This document shows, piece after piece, positions 1-7,658 of a DNA stretch of 42,389 bases. Made by a program: the position numbers and the translations under genes. Source of the stretch: a virus; the IMG/VR virus record IMGVR_UViG_3300023222_000089, positions 1 through 42,389 of that record; one strand, 5' to 3'. How positions within the stretch are numbered: position 1 is the stretch's first letter; each line of letters opens with the position of its first letter. The notes beneath the pieces were generated by a model. It saw only the letters and a list, made by a program, of their open reading frames with translations, did not search any database and had not been told where the DNA came from.

Positions 1-144
1 GGGATTACATGTTTATGGTATTTAAAAAACCAAGAATTAGAGTGAAGACAAGGAAGGAAATAAACAAAACTGTACGGTGGATATATGCCACCATTACAAT
101 TACCAACCCTCTGAATGGAGCCGTTGAAGTTGATGGTTTTTTAT
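1..144. repeat. Terminal direct repeat (left copy) of a circular genome
   Basis: Bases 1-144 are identical to 42246-42389. The reading frame of the gene starting at 42167 continues without break across the repeat into 1-227, so this is the overlap of a circular or circularly permuted molecule written out linearly, not two genes. The length of the overlap is probably an assembly property. A P22-like headful-packaging phage would give such a circular assembly. The true unit is 42,245 bp. Confidence 0.95.
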
Positions 145-227
145 GTGGTGATGATACTTATGTTTACCAAGTATCTTTAAGAGAGGCTATTGAAAGGTTA
201 CTTTTTAAGATTAAGCCCTTTAACTAG
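1..227 (+). CDS. Hypothetical protein, C-terminal part (gene starts at 42167)
   Basis: This is the 3' part of a 101-residue protein whose start lies at 42167, across the circular join. An internal ATG at 9 is only the first one visible on this side and is not the real start. The protein is basic (KKPRIRVKTRKEINK) and otherwise unrecognised. It is the last of four plus-strand genes (helix-turn-helix regulator, two unknowns, this one) that run opposite to the late operon. Its stop codon lies in the loop of a perfect 11-bp hairpin at 208-237, facing the converging 482-residue gene. Confidence 0.8.
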   Translation, partial: DYMFMVFKKPRIRVKTRKEINKTVRWIYATITITNPLNGAVEVDGFLCGDDTYVYQVSLREAIERLLFKIKPFN

Positions 228-237
228 GGCTTAATCT
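208..237. terminator. Strong hairpin at convergent gene ends, possible bidirectional terminator
   Basis: A perfect 11-bp stem (AGATTAAGCCC at 208-218 with GGGCTTAATCT at 227-237) encloses an 8-base loop that holds most of the plus-strand stop codon. Neither side has a clear T-run, so intrinsic termination is uncertain. The position between two converging genes suggests transcript-end formation. Confidence 0.5.
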
Positions 238-258
238 AGTTACAATTACATTATCATC

Positions 259-282
259 GAGTCTCTTTTTAAATGGAGACTC
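259..282. terminator. Second hairpin at convergent gene ends
   Basis: A 7-bp stem (GAGTCTC 259-265 with GAGACTC 276-282) carries the minus-strand stop codon (269-271) in its loop. It mirrors the hairpin at 208-237. There is no good T-run on the minus strand, so it is a weak or factor-dependent terminator candidate. Confidence 0.4.
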
Positions 283-1717
283 TGTAATACCCCTTTGAAA
301 CCGTAATATCAACAGCATCGTCTAAATTCTCAATTACTATGAAAGTCTTATCATCCTTATTGGCACTTTCTAGCGCTTGAGGTACTAAATCACGAGGGCT
401 ATTTGCTGCGATTGTGTTAGATGGTGTAGACCCATGCAAATCGGCATTAGCATAACTATTGGTTCCAGAGCCATCATCGCTAAATGTAATAGCCGAGCCA
501 CCTGCCGTGTAAGAAACTTGAAAACTGTTTACCAGCTTACTCACAACAGAATATACTATGTCTTCTCTTAATTCAGCAGGCAATGTTCCACCGTTGTCAT
601 TAAATGTTAATGTGTCGCCATCAACTAGCGCAGTAGCTGTTTCATTAATTAGATTCGTCCCGTTAGTAAACGTAACCACCACACGCGCACTGTGTTGACC
701 AGCAAAGCTACAAGATAATTCTTTAGTCGATGATGCTGGCTCAAGGGTTATATTCCCATCTAACCTTAACGACGCCTCAAAATTACCGTTATAAGTCGAT
801 GTACCGTCTGGATTGACTGTCATTCTACTTTCTTCACTTCCTGTCCAAGTAGATGCTGCAATAATTACTTTTGCATTTGCGGCAGGAATATCAGTCACGG
901 TCACGTTATTTATAAGGGTTGCTTCAGCTTTAATGGTGCTTATTGGAACGGCTTTATTGTTGCTAGAAAGAATCCGCCCGTCATTTTCCGTTAGTGACCC
1001 TGTCGCAAAGAAATTGGCGGGTGTTGCGGTATTATTGCCAATCAGATTTACAGCGTTATCGATTGGGAATGTTGCGCCATCAATATCGATAAATGAAGCT
1101 GATGAGTCATTATCAAAGATGTTATCATACAATTGAAATTCACCTGAGCTAGCGCCGCTTATATCAAATAAAGTAAGGGTATTACCGTCTTGTGCAATGA
1201 ATAAACTATCAACTATTGTTCCTCCCCCACAATCTATCAACGAAAGTCCTGAAGAAATAATTTCTGCGAATACCCCCGGAGCAAAGAAGTCTACCAAGTT
1301 TTGAATCGTCCCAAGGCTGTCATATCTGTTAAAGTCTGGAAACTTGAGGCTGATAGTTCCGCCATCAATATTAAAAAGAACTGCATTTTCACTGCCATTA
1401 AAGATCACGTCAAATATAGCCAAAGTTCCAATATTTGTGCCTGCAAATTGAGGTGCGGTATTTGTATAGGTCAACGTGTTTACGAGTCTGCTAGTCGTTC
1501 TTATTTCCATGTCTGCGCCAGTAGCTTGTAAAAAGGGTAGCGTTTGTGTAATTGGCTTCATTAATTTAAATGTGACATTCGGAGTTACATCAATTCTAGT
1601 GGCGGGAACAATAGTACCGAAATCAGATTCACTGAAAACCTCAACGACATTTGATGCTGGTGTTCCGCCACCTCCACCACTGCCAAAGGTTGGGTCAAAT
1701 GGTTTAAATCCACTCAT
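269..1717 (-). CDS. Probable virion structural or fibre-like protein, 482 aa
   Basis: The N-terminus has a Gly-rich linker (GSGGGGG, residues 13-19). The rest is low-charge, Ser/Thr/Asn/Gly-rich and predicted all-beta, with repeated isoleucine/aspartate rungs around residues 75-260 that suggest a beta-helix fold. No catalytic motif is recognised. It lies 1 nt downstream of an 88-residue gene and in the same operon direction as portal and terminase, so a late virion role (fibre, spike or decoration) is likely. The end of the gene converges on the plus-strand cassette. P22 has no gene at this position, between portal and scaffold. The functional class is inferred from composition and context only. 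Confidence 0.7.
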   Translation of the reverse strand: MSGFKPFDPTFGSGGGGGTPASNVVEVFSESDFGTIVPATRIDVTPNVTFKLMKPITQTLPFLQATGADMEIRTTSRLVNTLTYTNTAPQFAGTNIGTLAIFDVIFNGSENAVLFNIDGGTISLKFPDFNRYDSLGTIQNLVDFFAPGVFAEIISSGLSLIDCGGGTIVDSLFIAQDGNTLTLFDISGASSGEFQLYDNIFDNDSSASFIDIDGATFPIDNAVNLIGNNTATPANFFATGSLTENDGRILSSNNKAVPISTIKAEATLINNVTVTDIPAANAKVIIAASTWTGSEESRMTVNPDGTSTYNGNFEASLRLDGNITLEPASSTKELSCSFAGQHSARVVVTFTNGTNLINETATALVDGDTLTFNDNGGTLPAELREDIVYSVVSKLVNSFQVSYTAGGSAITFSDDGSGTNSYANADLHGSTPSNTIAANSPRDLVPQALESANKDDKTFIVIENLDDAVDITVSKGYYRVSI

Positions 1718-1718
1718 G

Positions 1719-1985
1719 TTAAAACTCCTCCACTTGAAGGGTTGTTCCTAATCTGGATATAGCCCAAACACCAACTGGAGTGGTTGCGCTAGATATGAAT
1801 TTATCAATATTTAGGTTGTTGCTGCCAGTAGTAGATATAGGCTCAGCTAGTGACTCTGAGACTCTAGCGTGGTCTTTACCTGTGTTTTGTATTGTTAGCT
1901 GTACGCCAATAGTTATAGATGTGGCATCGTATAAATCTACCCAGGTATTGGCTGGTAATGTGACAGGTGTTAATGAGGTTGCCAT
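1719..1985 (-). CDS. Small structural-type phage protein, 88 aa
   Basis: This is a short beta-rich protein with the pattern TLPANTWVDLYDATSI followed by IGVQLTIQNTG, resembling small phage proteins that sit next to fibre or head genes. No motif assigns a precise role. It is separated from the portal gene by a 140-base structured intergenic region and directly precedes the 482-residue fibre-like gene, with which it is probably co-expressed. Confidence 0.7.
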   Translation of the reverse strand: MATSLTPVTLPANTWVDLYDATSITIGVQLTIQNTGKDHARVSESLAEPISTTGSNNLNIDKFISSATTPVGVWAISRLGTTLQVEEF

Positions 1986-1994
1986 AATTTAATT

Positions 1995-2103
1995 ATCCTA
2001 TGGTTTTAGCGTCCTTGCTCGTCGGGATAAATTATGTCGGGTCGGTGTGTCGGGTGGGTCGGTAGCGCTACCTCGTCTAACCCCGACAGCTAGACAATAG
2101 GAT
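1995..2103. other. GC-rich structured intergenic element with five GTCGG(G) repeats
   Basis: Between the portal stop and the 88-residue gene lies a non-coding stretch unlike its AT-rich surroundings. GTCGG or GTCGGG occurs at 2021, 2036, 2041, 2049 and 2058 (GTCGG). It is followed by the perfect palindrome GGTAGCGCTACC (2061-2072) and a complementary CCCCGAC (2081-2087). The whole is bracketed by ATCCTAT (1995-2001) and ATAGGAT (2097-2103), which can pair. Several alternative hairpins between the G-rich repeats and CCCCGAC are possible. The function is unknown: a regulatory RNA fold, a protein-binding iteron array or a packaging-related site. Confidence 0.55.
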
Positions 2104-2125
2104 TATAGCAGTATTTATAACCTAA

Positions 2126-4309
2126 TCAAACAGCAATAGGTTGAGTTAGCATTTTGGCAAACGAATCTTGCTCTTTCACTCGTGAGTCCCTTACTCTGAC
2201 CATGTCCTCAACATCCTTAGACTGTATTTCACGCATTGTTTTAGCAGTGTTAGCGTTCTTGTTTTGTATGTTGGCTTGTGACTCTTCGAATGTTACACCT
2301 AAATGTTTCGCTTTTAAATTAACTTCCATCCTATCCGTTTCCGCCTTAAACATTTCTATTTGAGCTTTGAATGCGTCTGTTTCTTCACCTTTCATCTGAG
2401 CATCGGCTTTGGTTTGCTCTGCGTTTGCTGCAATAGTCATAGCTTCAGCTTGTGGGTCTGGTGGTGGTGGTTGGTTAGCTGCTTGTTGTAACATTTGCTT
2501 TTCTTCTTCGGTCAAATCCTCTTGTTCTATAAAGCCAGCCTTTACCATTGATTTTCTAGCGTTCTTTCTCATTGGCTCGTAAGCTGAGCCCTCAAGGTTC
2601 ATTATGTAAGTCCACTGTGCTATTTTTTGATCTTGTGGATCAATAGGCTTTTCAAGTAATGCCATCATCTCATTACGAACCATGTCCTTTTGATCTTTAA
2701 ATGAACGCCCAACGTCTGTGAAAACATCCATATCTGCATTGGACATATCTATTCCAATTGACATAGACATAGATTTAAGATCAGTTTCAACCTTGTTTAC
2801 ATCAACAGATTCTTCAGTCCCATCAACTTTAATGGTTGTCAATGTTCTTTCTGTGTCGATAATTTCAGACCAAATAGAAGCACATATTTGCCCTTCTCTT
2901 CTAAATGAGTATTCTAAATGTTCCTTGTAAAGCTGGGATTGTATATCTAATTGTTCTTGTATTATTAATAACTGATCATCGGTAACTTGCGGGTTTATCA
3001 TTTGCTCGGGTGATATGCCTCCTCCAACAGATTGACTAACTGCTTGGTCGGCTGCTTGAAGTAAAAACTGAGCGGCTGGCGGTATGCTGGGGCCACCTTT
3101 TTTCCCTACTGGACCAGGTGGCAAAATTGCACCATCATAATCAACCATATTCTGTAAATAGTACGGATGTTTATATTTGTTTTGTTCCTCGTACATTTCC
3201 TCATACCCGTCAATCTGCTCTTGAAAATAAATATCTTTTTCTATCGGGCCCTTAGCCAACAAGTCAAATATGTATGACATGGTGGTGTTTTTAATTTGCT
3301 GCGGATCGCGAAGCATTCTTACTAAACCTTCCCATGATTCAGTTGATTGGTTTATTGACCACTCACCGAACACAGGAACAACCGGAATGTGACGACCAGC
3401 TATTTTCTTTTTATACAGGATGTGAGCACCAGTTAATAAAGTTTTCCATACTGAACACTTGATAACTGTTTTAGTTGCTTCCTTTGTGAACCCTTGACCT
3501 TTTAGTGCATCACCTTTCTTCTTTAGCTCGCCAGTTGTCAACGCTATTACGTTTTCACCATCAGACATTATCGTCATTTTTTGCTTTATTTCTTTTATAC
3601 TGTAGTGCTCGGCAATGGTATAATTTTCTGCTTGCCTCCAACATAGGGTTGAGCGTGATAGATAATCAGGTAATTCAAACTCTGACTCACTTGGATCCAA
3701 ACCGTGTTCAATCATCAGTTCAGACCATGCATCTCTGGCCAGGGCAAAAACAATGGTACATGTCTTAGAGTCAGACTTATCTATCTTCTTGCTGTTAGCA
3801 TCCCAAACAACTTTGTTATTACCTTCATGTATTACAGTTCTAATAACCTTTTTATCTGTGTTTAGTGGGTCCCTAACATCCTCATCAACTACTTCTATTC
3901 TCCATGCACCAACACCACAATCAATAGCTTCACTAATAGCCACCTCAGCCGCCATCCGAGCATCATTAGTTCTTACTGTTGCCCGGTAAAGGTTCTGCAA
4001 AACCTCTGCTAACTTCTCATCTTCCTTGGATTTAGCCCTGTAACGGTTGTTGAATTCATTCTTCATTAAAGAAGCTAGTATTCTTCTGCGTTCAGGCTTG
4101 ACTATATCAAACTGTCCACGGTATTCAGTCTCCACATTCTCGTCTAATTCATCATCCCATTGAGTGCGGCGAGCAAATATTAAATCTCTCGATCCATTAT
4201 CACGGGCATATTCTGAATGCTCCCAATCTCTAAGTATTCGAAGCGTAATCTCTTGATGAGACCCGTCCTCTTTCCTTTGACCCGAGGGTTGTTGATATTG
4301 ATAAGCCAT
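2126..4309 (-). CDS. Portal protein (P22 gp1-like), 727 aa
   Basis: Portal subunit: it forms the dodecameric ring at the capsid vertex through which DNA is packaged and ejected. The length (727) matches P22 gp1 (about 725). The N-terminal region (IVKPERRRILASLMKNEFNNRYRAK, read in short pieces) and the middle (residues about 320-350, with VPVFGEWSIN and EGLVRMLRDPQQIKN) are typical of the P22-like portal family. The C-terminal 130 residues are charged, Gln/Ala-rich and helical (QQAANQPPPPDPQAEAMTIA), as in the extended barrel of that family. It is translationally coupled to terL (1-base overlap at 4309) and follows the canonical order terS-terL-portal. Confidence 0.93.
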   Translation of the reverse strand: MAYQYQQPSGQRKEDGSHQEITLRILRDWEHSEYARDNGSRDLIFARRTQWDDELDENVETEYRGQFDIVKPERRRILASLMKNEFNNRYRAKSKEDEKLAEVLQNLYRATVRTNDARMAAEVAISEAIDCGVGAWRIEVVDEDVRDPLNTDKKVIRTVIHEGNNKVVWDANSKKIDKSDSKTCTIVFALARDAWSELMIEHGLDPSESEFELPDYLSRSTLCWRQAENYTIAEHYSIKEIKQKMTIMSDGENVIALTTGELKKKGDALKGQGFTKEATKTVIKCSVWKTLLTGAHILYKKKIAGRHIPVVPVFGEWSINQSTESWEGLVRMLRDPQQIKNTTMSYIFDLLAKGPIEKDIYFQEQIDGYEEMYEEQNKYKHPYYLQNMVDYDGAILPPGPVGKKGGPSIPPAAQFLLQAADQAVSQSVGGGISPEQMINPQVTDDQLLIIQEQLDIQSQLYKEHLEYSFRREGQICASIWSEIIDTERTLTTIKVDGTEESVDVNKVETDLKSMSMSIGIDMSNADMDVFTDVGRSFKDQKDMVRNEMMALLEKPIDPQDQKIAQWTYIMNLEGSAYEPMRKNARKSMVKAGFIEQEDLTEEEKQMLQQAANQPPPPDPQAEAMTIAANAEQTKADAQMKGEETDAFKAQIEMFKAETDRMEVNLKAKHLGVTFEESQANIQNKNANTAKTMREIQSKDVEDMVRVRDSRVKEQDSFAKMLTQPIAV

Positions 4310-5769
4310 TAGTTTCTTCTACCCCATGATTGTTTTGATGTTGGTATTCTTTTAGGTTTAGTTGTTCCTATTAAACCATATTGTACAGCATAACGCCTCA
4401 TCATGTACGCGTAACGAATGGCGTCTAATAAATCATCCCTAACCTTAACTATCTTGCCTTTGTCGTCCCTGTGGTATTGGAGTATCTCATCGAACACACA
4501 CCTGAGGCCTGCGAAGACTTTGAACTTTCCTTTTTGCATCAATGATATTATCTCAAGTATTCCAGCTTCAACACCATTACTTCCGTCTGGCCAAGTCGCG
4601 CGATCTTTTAGCAATTTAAATCCAGCCTTTTTATAAAATTCCTTTTGAGGCTCACCGCTTCCCTTTTCATGCTGAAGCCCATCGTGAGGCCAAGCAACGG
4701 GGACATCTTTATTCCATGACTTAACAGCGCCCCAAGCAACTTCTGGCAATGTCTTGCTCTGCTTCCACCCTTGAGCTAAGTAGAATGTTTCTGACTCTCT
4801 ATCTTCTAATAATAGCACGTGTGATTGCGGGTGGTCCCAGCCAAAATCCATACCAGCAATAACAAAGAAATGATCTGGTATCTCAAATGCAGGGCAGGTT
4901 ATAAACTCTTCACTTAAGTCATATATCCTGCCATGACCTAACATCGGTATACCTTTTGATCTCATGTCTCTTTGATGCTCGGGATACCCGGCCAACATCC
5001 TTGTTCTTTTCTCTTCTGTCATGTGTGGAGCATCAACCCAGCCTTTCATCATAAAGAACTGGTCCGGTGATGCATCTTCCATAAACTTCAATACTAAACT
5101 TGTCCTTCCATTTTCAGGTGTAAAAGTATAAATACCTCGCCCACCTCTACCCTTATCACCGTTAATCGTCCTGGTTAAAACTTGCGGCCTTATTGTTTGA
5201 TCTTTTGGCTCTTCATCTACATGGAACCAGTCAACAACATCACCCATTATTGCGTGTTGCCCTTGAGAGTAAGACCAGAATTGTATTGATGAAGTACCGC
5301 CCGTCTCATGCTTAACTCTTACCGTACGCATTGCATTCGGCGTACCTGTTGCAGACTCCCAGCTTAATATCCTATCCTTTGGAATAAGTCCACCATCAAA
5401 CACACCGTTAATGTATTTACCAAACAATGCGGTTTGAAGTAGATCTCTAGTCTTCTCCATTGAGTAACCAAGGCCCCAACACAAAGGAGGAAAGCTAAAT
5501 TTGTGTCCTTCCCAATTGTCAGGGTATTCGCCGAGTAAGTGGAAAGCATCTATATCGGTTCCTAGGAATGTCTTCCCAATCTGATTAGCAGCACAAAGAC
5601 AACATTCATAATGATCTTTGGTTGCCTTTATAAACTCTAACTGCCAATCATAAAGCTGATCATACGTGGTTAAGTATAAAATATTTCTTTCTCTGCGATG
5701 CTGTTCTTCCATTAAACCTATTAGCTCAATCTTTTCAGACCTTGACAACTCAGATATATTTAAACCCAT
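4309..5769 (-). CDS. terL: Terminase large subunit, 486 aa
   Basis: DNA-packaging motor ATPase and headful nuclease. The Walker A-like motif AANQIGKT is near residue 60 and the Walker B-like WFHVDEEP near residue 187. The C-terminal RNase-H-type nuclease shows GMDFGWDHP near residue 306 and DDLLDAIRYAY near residue 450, supplying acidic metal ligands. The length is close to P22 gp2 (499). It is immediately downstream of terS (adjacent, no gap) and overlaps the portal start by one base. Headful packaging is expected from the family and fits the circular assembly. Confidence 0.95.
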   Translation of the reverse strand: MGLNISELSRSEKIELIGLMEEQHRRERNILYLTTYDQLYDWQLEFIKATKDHYECCLCAANQIGKTFLGTDIDAFHLLGEYPDNWEGHKFSFPPLCWGLGYSMEKTRDLLQTALFGKYINGVFDGGLIPKDRILSWESATGTPNAMRTVRVKHETGGTSSIQFWSYSQGQHAIMGDVVDWFHVDEEPKDQTIRPQVLTRTINGDKGRGGRGIYTFTPENGRTSLVLKFMEDASPDQFFMMKGWVDAPHMTEEKRTRMLAGYPEHQRDMRSKGIPMLGHGRIYDLSEEFITCPAFEIPDHFFVIAGMDFGWDHPQSHVLLLEDRESETFYLAQGWKQSKTLPEVAWGAVKSWNKDVPVAWPHDGLQHEKGSGEPQKEFYKKAGFKLLKDRATWPDGSNGVEAGILEIISLMQKGKFKVFAGLRCVFDEILQYHRDDKGKIVKVRDDLLDAIRYAYMMRRYAVQYGLIGTTKPKRIPTSKQSWGRRN

Positions 5770-6180
5770 CTACTTGTTCTTATTCATAAGCGATAGTATT
5801 TTATTACCTAACTCTTCGTCGCTAATATCATCAGTAGTGTCTTTAGTTTCAATGAACTGCTTATCGCCGTATTTCTTAGCATTAAACCTAGAAGCAATCC
5901 ACTTCCTGGTGTCAACTCTTATTCTTTTATCTGCCGGTTCAATACTTACATCATCAGCTATTTCAAGGGCTTCCTCGACCAAATAATCTGCTTGATCTTC
6001 TTTTGCGCGTGTGTAGTTATGACAGAACTCTGTGTGAGTTCTTAACCATCTATACACAGTTCTAGGTGATGGAAGCTTATCATTCCCATCACATAGTTTT
6101 GCTAAAGGGGATTTTCTTGATACACCCTCACATATTAAATCACCTAATTCTTCGGTGTAATTTGTTGGCCTTCCTGTCAT
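5770..6180 (-). CDS. terS: Terminase small subunit, 136 aa
   Basis: DNA-recognition subunit of the packaging terminase. The N-terminal helix-turn-helix region includes LPSPRTVYRWLRTH (about residues 36-49). The segment RIRVDTRKWIASRFNAKKYGD (in pieces, about residues 86-106) is characteristic of the phage terminase small-subunit-like family. It sits directly upstream of terL, as gene 3 precedes gene 2 in P22. In P22 the pac site lies within this gene. No pac sequence can be proposed here from sequence alone. A promoter overlapping a terminator lies just upstream (6217-6256). Confidence 0.9.
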   Translation of the reverse strand: MTGRPTNYTEELGDLICEGVSRKSPLAKLCDGNDKLPSPRTVYRWLRTHTEFCHNYTRAKEDQADYLVEEALEIADDVSIEPADKRIRVDTRKWIASRFNAKKYGDKQFIETKDTTDDISDEELGNKILSLMNKNK

Positions 6181-6216
6181 AATTCTCTCTACATTGTCGG
6201 GATGTATTTAATTATC

Positions 6217-6245
6217 AGTATACCAAAAATAACAAAAGCCGTCTA
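6217..6245 (-). promoter_or_regulatory. Minus-strand promoter upstream of terS
   Basis: On the minus strand, TAGACG (plus 6240-6245; 4 of 6 to the -35 consensus), a 17-base spacer and TATACT (plus 6217-6222; 5 of 6 to the -10). The -35 lies inside the terminator hairpin at 6235-6256, so upstream transcription would end just where late transcription could begin. This is a sequence match only. Confidence 0.55.
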
Positions 6246-6256
6246 ATGACAGCTTT
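6235..6256 (-). terminator. Intrinsic terminator of the leftward region before terS
   Basis: On the minus strand a 9-bp stem (AAAGCTGTC with GACGGCTTT) closes an ATTA loop and is followed by a T-rich tract (TTGTTATTTTT). The single imperfect pair is a G-U wobble only in minus-strand RNA and would be a C-A mismatch on the plus strand, which supports the strand assignment. Confidence 0.7.
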
Positions 6257-6290
6257 ACTTGATAATTTATATGGTTTATGTAACTATAGT

Positions 6291-6358
6291 GACAAATAAC
6301 TCTTCCTTTGTTGTTTGTCACATTGCCCGCTATTCATTCCTTGTAGTGGGCTTTTTTT
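6291..6358 (+). ncRNA. Candidate small two-hairpin RNA, plus strand, ending in a T-run
   Basis: Hairpin 1: a 10-bp stem (6291-6300 with 6310-6319) closing the pyrimidine loop TCTTCCTTT. Hairpin 2: an 8-bp stem (6325-6332 with 6344-6351) with an 11-base loop, followed at once by seven T (6352-6358), which is a standard intrinsic terminator on the plus strand. Each stem has one non-Watson-Crick pair, and both are G-U in plus-strand RNA but would be A-C in minus-strand RNA. No plus-strand gene precedes it, so it is not an ordinary gene terminator. A weak upstream promoter (TTGATA at 6259, TATAGT at 6285, long spacing) is the only start signal seen. It overlaps the end of the 36-residue minus-strand gene. 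Confidence 0.55.
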
Positions 6359-6467
6359 ATTTGTACTCTTTACTCTTATACGGCTTCTTCATTGGTTTTT
6401 TCTTTCTCATTGGTTTGGTTTTCTTGTTAGTCTTTGCTCTTTCACCGCGCATAATCTTATGTGCCAT
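6357..6467 (-). CDS. Small highly basic protein, 36 aa
   Basis: This is an ORF with a good ribosome-binding site (TTAGGAG, 7 bases before ATG). The product begins MAHKIMRGERAKTNKKTK and about half of its residues are Lys or Arg. Nothing more can be assigned; nucleic-acid binding or a virion-packaged basic peptide is possible. It follows the 78-residue gene closely and is the last gene before the terminator and terS promoter. Its stop codon overlaps the T-run of the plus-strand two-hairpin RNA. Confidence 0.6.
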   Translation of the reverse strand: MAHKIMRGERAKTNKKTKPMRKKKPMKKPYKSKEYK

Positions 6468-6476
6468 TTTATTCTC

Positions 6477-6713
6477 CTAACTTAGTGCTTTGGTTTTAAG
6501 GTTCTTGTATGATATTGATGTTCTCTTCAGCTCTTCAGATAACGAAAGCCTTTCCTCATCACTGAAAGTTATTATGCAATAATACTTATCCTCTCCTTTG
6601 ATGAAATTAAAATGCAAATCTTTCCTTGATATACCGCTAGAGTTTATTACCTGGAGAACTTGACGTTGATTCATTTTGTGATCTTCGTGGTCTAGTTTTA
6701 TCTTTTTCATCAC
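6477..6713 (-). CDS. Hypothetical protein, 78 aa
   Basis: Unrecognised charged protein with a probable alpha/beta fold. It overlaps the upstream 65-residue gene by 4 bases (ATGA), a sign of coupled translation in the accessory structural cluster before terS. No motif is seen. Confidence 0.65.
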   Translation of the reverse strand: MMKKIKLDHEDHKMNQRQVLQVINSSGISRKDLHFNFIKGEDKYYCIITFSDEERLSLSEELKRTSISYKNLKTKALS

Positions 6714-6907
6714 TTAACCCTTGTTATATTTATTTTTGCATTGATTCTAGTCCCTGAAGTTACAGCGTTTATATCTGTTGCTTTTGTTACTGCATTAACT
6801 CGGGATACAAACTTGTTATTCACTTTTATTTTTGGCGGATCACCAAGATCGAAAGCGTTAACATCAAATGAGTCCTCACTAAATGCTAGGTTACTAAAGC
6901 TTGTCAT
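6710..6907 (-). CDS. Small protein next to fibre-like gene, 65 aa
   Basis: The start at 6907 is preferred over an in-frame ATG at 6937 because GGAGGG lies 6 bases before it and it directly follows the stop of the 249-residue gene (TAATATG). The product begins MTSFSNLAFSEDSFDVNAFD and ends in a repetitive valine/asparagine/alanine beta-type stretch (TKATDINAVTSGTRINAKI). It resembles small phage structural proteins found beside fibre or head-decoration genes. The role is inferred from context only. Confidence 0.6.
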   Translation of the reverse strand: MTSFSNLAFSEDSFDVNAFDLGDPPKIKVNNKFVSRVNAVTKATDINAVTSGTRINAKINITRVK

Positions 6908-6908
6908 A

Positions 6909-7658
6909 TTAAGCCCTCCATAAATCGAATGATACACCTGTACCTATTACGGTTATGCTGTTTATTTTGTTTACATCTGAATTAACATCACCAGTAGCAC
7001 TTATTATCATATTGTCAAAGTTACCCGGGAACGTTTGCGTTAATGTGTAATCTGTCTTGCCTATGTTCCAGTCGCCTTTTCCGTTAAGTGCGCCTGAAGC
7101 TATTGTTGATGCCATTATAGCACCATCATCAATAGTGTTTAGGTTTTGCACTATCCCAACGTTAACAACAACACCAACAGCGGTTTGAATTGCGCCAGAA
7201 GTGACAACATCGGTTTGTGCCAAGTTCTCTAAATCATCTAAAGTATTTAAAGTTCCAGATATGCTGTAACCAGTCTTATCGTTGTTAGTTCCAACCTGAA
7301 CAAAGTCAGATGTAAAATCGAAGTTATTAAATGTGCCGGTATTTATCGAGTCATAAGCTGTCTGAGTAATAACTTTATATGTTTTAAAGAAAGGTAATGC
7401 AGTTGCAACAGTAACCTCGAATTCTAATATCCCAGTTGTCGCCGTATCTGTTGAATCAAATGTAGTTGAATACCAACCATTTGAATCATGTATAGCATTC
7501 CCGGCGGTATTCTTTTGACCGAATGCAGCGCCGTCTTTTGATAGCCTCATATCTGATTGAGCGATAGTCAGTGTGGTTAATGGTGTAAAACCATCGTTTT
7601 GATCAAGGAATGGACCAAACCTAATAATTTGTGACGTGCTCTGTCTTAAATCAGCCAT
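6909..7658 (-). CDS. Probable phage fibre or virion-associated protein, 249 aa
   Basis: The N-terminus contains the motif set QSTSQIIRFGPFLD, LTIAQSDMRLSKDGAAF and HDSNGWYSTTFD, which recurs in a family of phage structural-module proteins of unknown exact role, often placed beside fibres. After about residue 110 there is a helical linker and a beta-rich C-terminus (TQTFPGNFDNMIIS). It overlaps the 205-residue gene by 8 bases. The family is recognised from memory of related phage proteins; no enzymatic motif is seen. Confidence 0.7.
   Translation of the reverse strand: MADLRQSTSQIIRFGPFLDQNDGFTPLTTLTIAQSDMRLSKDGAAFGQKNTAGNAIHDSNGWYSTTFDSTDTATTGILEFEVTVATALPFFKTYKVITQTAYDSINTGTFNNFDFTSDFVQVGTNNDKTGYSISGTLNTLDDLENLAQTDVVTSGAIQTAVGVVVNVGIVQNLNTIDDGAIMASTIASGALNGKGDWNIGKTDYTLTQTFPGNFDNMIISATGDVNSDVNKINSITVIGTGVSFDLWRA

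Noticed and set aside
1-144. True terminal redundancy or attachment site
   Set aside because: The overlap continues one reading frame across the junction and has no inverted or core-repeat features; it is explained by circular closure.
2021-2087. G-quadruplex
   Set aside because: The runs are mostly GGG with several GG and a competing CCCC partner; hairpin formation is at least as likely, so no quadruplex claim is made.
6259-6480. Plus-strand 73-residue hydrophobic ORF next to terS
   Set aside because: It reads through two hairpins and an intrinsic terminator and opposes a 36-residue gene with a better ribosome-binding site.
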